From an uncultured Bacteroidota bacterium (GTDB lineage Bacteria > Bacteroidota > Bacteroidia > UKL13-3): 6,168 bases of DNA. A program made the translations under genes and the position numbers. The notes below the pieces were generated by a model. That model was not told where the DNA came from and made no database searches. It was given only the letters and a program-made list of their open reading frames with translations. This document shows, piece after piece, positions 4,384-6,168 of the stretch. Within the stretch, counting starts at the first letter, position 1. Every line of letters begins with the position of its first letter. The DNA lies in NCBI GenBank assembly GCA_903888395.1, contig CAISTO010000349.1, forward strand, positions 1-6,168. Direction: 5' to 3'.

Positions 4384-4896
4384 ATGAGTACTGAGAAAAC
4401 ACCAGCAAAAAAAGTAGCTGCAAAAAAAGTAGCCAAAAAAGTAGCTGCAAAAAAGGTAAGTTTAAAAAAAGTAGCACCTAAAAAGGTGATAGTTAAAAAA
4501 GAAACTGCCAAAAAAGAAACGAAATCGAAACAAGTAATAACTGATCCTACCGAGTATTTGGCTTGGGCAATAGCACAAGGAATGTTTGAACGTAAAGCGG
4601 AAGATATAAAAATATTAGACATGCGTAATGTAAAAAGCGCAAGTACTGATTTTTTTGTAATAAGCCATGCCGAAAGTGATAAGCAAGTTGAAGCAATTGC
4701 AAGAAGTGTAGATGAAGAAGTGAAAAAATTAACAGGTGAAATGCCTTGGCACCGCGAGGGAATGGAAAATAACGAATGGGTTTTATTGGATTATTTCAAT
4801 GTGGTAGCTCATGTTTTCCAACGCGAAAAACGTGAGTTTTATGCCGTAGAAGAACTTTGGGGCGATGCCATTCAAGTAGAGTTTATAGGTAAATAA
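4384..4896 (+). CDS. rsfS: Ribosome silencing factor RsfS with lysine-rich N-terminal tail
   Basis: A 170-residue protein. RsfS binds ribosomal protein uL14 on the large subunit and blocks joining of the small subunit, lowering translation when nutrients are short. The RsfS domain covers about residues 56-168: KAEDIKILDMR (71-81), STDFFVISHAES (87-98), PWHREG (121-126), EWVLLDYFNVVAHVFQ (131-146), REFYAVEELWGDA (150-162), all as in the family. The oddity is residues 1-53: 19 lysines in the first 49 residues, with eight KK pairs starting at 9, 14, 18, 23, 28, 33, 38 and 43, mostly as a five-residue xxKKV repeat like histone H1 or Hc1 tails. RsfS proteins of the phylum are usually about 120 residues and begin near the domain. 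The ATG at 4384 is the only one before the tail, and the frame is continuous. The tail DNA contains A-runs of 6-7 (4407-4413, 4422-4428, 4464-4470), which could slip. Divergent from birA, it is followed after 121 nt by yidC. Confidence 0.92.
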   Translation: MSTEKTPAKKVAAKKVAKKVAAKKVSLKKVAPKKVIVKKETAKKETKSKQVITDPTEYLAWAIAQGMFERKAEDIKILDMRNVKSASTDFFVISHAESDKQVEAIARSVDEEVKKLTGEMPWHREGMENNEWVLLDYFNVVAHVFQREKREFYAVEELWGDAIQVEFIGK

Positions 4897-4957
4897 TTTT
4901 TAAGCCGAAATATTCAAAAAATTCAATTATTAATAATTATAATTTTGTTTTGTAAAT

Positions 4958-4993
4958 AATAAGTTGGAGTAATAAAAATTACATCAACTTATT
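4958..4993. promoter_or_regulatory. Interrupted 16-bp dyad upstream of yidC
   Basis: AATAAGTTGGAGTAAT (4958-4973) and ATTACATCAACTTATT (4978-4993) are inverted repeats matching at 14 of 16 positions: 9 bp, a 2-nt mismatch, then 5 bp, with an AAAA centre. The right arm ends on the first base of the candidate yidC -7 box, so the dyad could be an operator. As RNA it would be a hairpin 62 nt after the rsfS stop and could instead slow read-through from rsfS, though no T-run follows. A separate perfect 14-bp AT palindrome, AATTATTAATAATT, lies at 4925-4938. Confidence 0.5.
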
Positions 4994-5000
4994 ACATTTG
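4993..5000 (+). promoter_or_regulatory. Candidate -7 box for yidC
   Basis: TACATTTG fits TAnnTTTG exactly and lies 17 nt before the yidC ATG, implying a very short leader (about 10 nt). The nearest upstream TTG (4964-4966, inside the dyad) is 26 nt away, longer than the 17-23 nt usual for Flavobacterium promoters, so the -33 part is doubtful. A second exact match, TAATTTTG, lies at 4940-4947. yidC may also be reached by transcription from rsfS, because no clear terminator separates them. Confidence 0.45.
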
Positions 5001-5017
5001 CAGCCGTTAAAATAAAT

Positions 5018-6168
5018 ATGTTAGATAAAAATACACTCATTGGCTTTTCGCTAATTTTAGCCTTATTGGTTGGTTGGGCTTACTTTTTAAAACCAAGTGA
5101 TGAAGAAATTGAAGCATACAAGCGTCAACAAGACAGCACAAATATTGCTGCAATTCAGCAAGACAGCATTGTAAGAAACAGTATTGATTCTTTAAAAAAC
5201 AATGCAGTGCTATCAGCTTCAAAAGATACTGCTAGTGCAAATGAAGCATTTGGTACTTTTGCTATAGCGGCTCAAGGAACTGAAGAATTTTCAAGCATTG
5301 AAAACAATGATTTGAAAATTACTTTTACCAATAAAGGTGGAAGAATTTATAAAGTTCAATTAAAAAAATACAAAACTTATGCAAAGCAGGATTTAGTTTT
5401 ATTTGATGGTGCTGATAATGTGCAATCATTCGACTTTCCTACTGTTGATAATAAAATTATCAATACAGCAAATTTGTATTTCAAGCCAACAATATCTGAA
5501 GATAAAAAAAGTATCAGTATGAAAGTGAGTATTGGCGAAAACCAATATATTGAACAATTATATGGCTTTGATTCAATTAGCAATATGCTAAAATACAATA
5601 TTAATTTAGTAGGTTTAGAAAATGTAATTCAGCGCAATAGAACTAGTTTAGACATTAATTGGACAACCAATTTGCGCATGCAAGAAAAAACCAGAGAAGC
5701 TGAAGAACGTGTTTCAACTATTTTTTATAGGGTAAAAGATGATGAACCTTCAAAACTTTCGGAAGGAAGCGAAGCCAAAGAAACCATTACCAGCGATTTG
5801 CAATGGGTAAGTTACAAACAACAATATTTTAACCAAACTATTATAGCTGAAAAAGGATTTACCGATGCGGTTTTAGAAACCAAAAATGATCCTTACAAAA
5901 CTAATTTACGTAAGTTTAGTTCTATTTTAACCATTCCATACGATCATAACAACAATGAAAGTTTTGCTATGAAAATATATTATGGTCCAAATCATTATAA
6001 GACTTTAGAGACTTTAAATATTTCATTAGAACGTATTGTTACTTTAGGTTGGGGCGTTTTCAGATGGGTAAATAAATACATTGTAATTAATGTATTTGAT
6101 TTTTTAAGTAGGTATATTGGAAGCTTTGGTATAATTATATTAATGCTTACTTTATTGATAAAAACTGC
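5018..6168 (+). CDS. yidC: Membrane protein insertase YidC, N-terminal 383 residues (runs off the window)
   Basis: YidC inserts and folds inner-membrane proteins, alone or with the Sec translocon. The ATG at 5018 follows TTAAAATAAAT, an A-rich leader without Shine-Dalgarno. Residues 6-24 (TLIGFSLILALLVGWAYFL) are the first membrane helix. A polar, Gln/Asp/Ser-rich linker follows (about 27-85), then a large periplasmic beta domain (about 90-335). From residue 343 the conserved core begins: LGWGVFRWVNKYIVINVFDF, then IGSFGIIILMLTLLIK, the start of the first core helix, which closely matches the family. The hydrophilic-groove Arg and the remaining core helices would lie beyond the window. The frame is open to the last base, and total length would be about 600 residues if normal for the phylum. 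The gene follows rsfS by 121 nt with its own candidate -7 box and dyad. In Bacteroidota as I know them, rsfS is usually followed by ftsH, so this neighbour order is somewhat unusual. Confidence 0.93.
   Translation, partial: MLDKNTLIGFSLILALLVGWAYFLKPSDEEIEAYKRQQDSTNIAAIQQDSIVRNSIDSLKNNAVLSASKDTASANEAFGTFAIAAQGTEEFSSIENNDLKITFTNKGGRIYKVQLKKYKTYAKQDLVLFDGADNVQSFDFPTVDNKIINTANLYFKPTISEDKKSISMKVSIGENQYIEQLYGFDSISNMLKYNINLVGLENVIQRNRTSLDINWTTNLRMQEKTREAEERVSTIFYRVKDDEPSKLSEGSEAKETITSDLQWVSYKQQYFNQTIIAEKGFTDAVLETKNDPYKTNLRKFSSILTIPYDHNNNESFAMKIYYGPNHYKTLETLNISLERIVTLGWGVFRWVNKYIVINVFDFLSRYIGSFGIIILMLTLLIKT

Noticed and set aside
4347..4622. Minus-strand frame of 91 codons opposite the start of rsfS
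   Set aside because: It is the complement of the AAA-rich lysine repeat, giving a low-complexity Phe/Thr/Ala product. The plus-strand RsfS domain is certain.
5037..5598. Two minus-strand frames (5037-5222 and 5377-5598) inside yidC
   Set aside because: Both lie opposite a continuous yidC reading frame and show no recognisable features.

Overview
The window is AT-rich (about 30% G+C by eye) and carries chromosomal housekeeping genes of a member of the Bacteroidota. Three things point there: a type IX secretion C-terminal sorting domain at the left edge, a small PID-CTERM-like secreted protein beside it, and start codons preceded by A-rich tracts instead of Shine-Dalgarno sequences, with candidate -7 boxes of the TAnnTTTG type. 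Genus or family cannot be told from the sequence alone.

Layout. Positions 1-431 (+) hold the end of a T9SS cargo protein and a 61-residue secreted PID-CTERM-like protein, followed by a strong intrinsic terminator at 522-560. Positions 620-3476 (-) are a tightly packed operon read right to left: coaX (type III pantothenate kinase), an outer-membrane beta-barrel protein, lptC (LPS export lipoprotein) and a 55-residue two-helix membrane protein. Consecutive genes overlap by 8, 8 and 1 nt, which suggests translational coupling. Upstream on the same strand, across a repeat-filled 121-nt gap, is a monofunctional biotin ligase (birA, 3598-4323). Divergent from it are rsfS (ribosome silencing factor, 4384-4896) and the first 383 codons of yidC (membrane insertase, 5018 to the window edge).

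The minus-strand genes join cofactor metabolism (CoA synthesis by CoaX, biotin attachment by BirA) to envelope construction (LptC, barrel protein). YidC continues the envelope theme, and RsfS restrains ribosome assembly when nutrients are short. I see no mobile element, CRISPR array, tRNA or rRNA, and no convincing new multi-gene system.

The less ordinary points are: a short gene coupled to lptC; a CoaX whose second phosphate-binding motif has Ser where the family has its Asp; an RsfS with a histone-H1-like lysine tail; and degenerate arrays with a 7-nt period in three separate intergenic regions. A near-perfect 16-bp dyad also runs into the candidate yidC -7 box.
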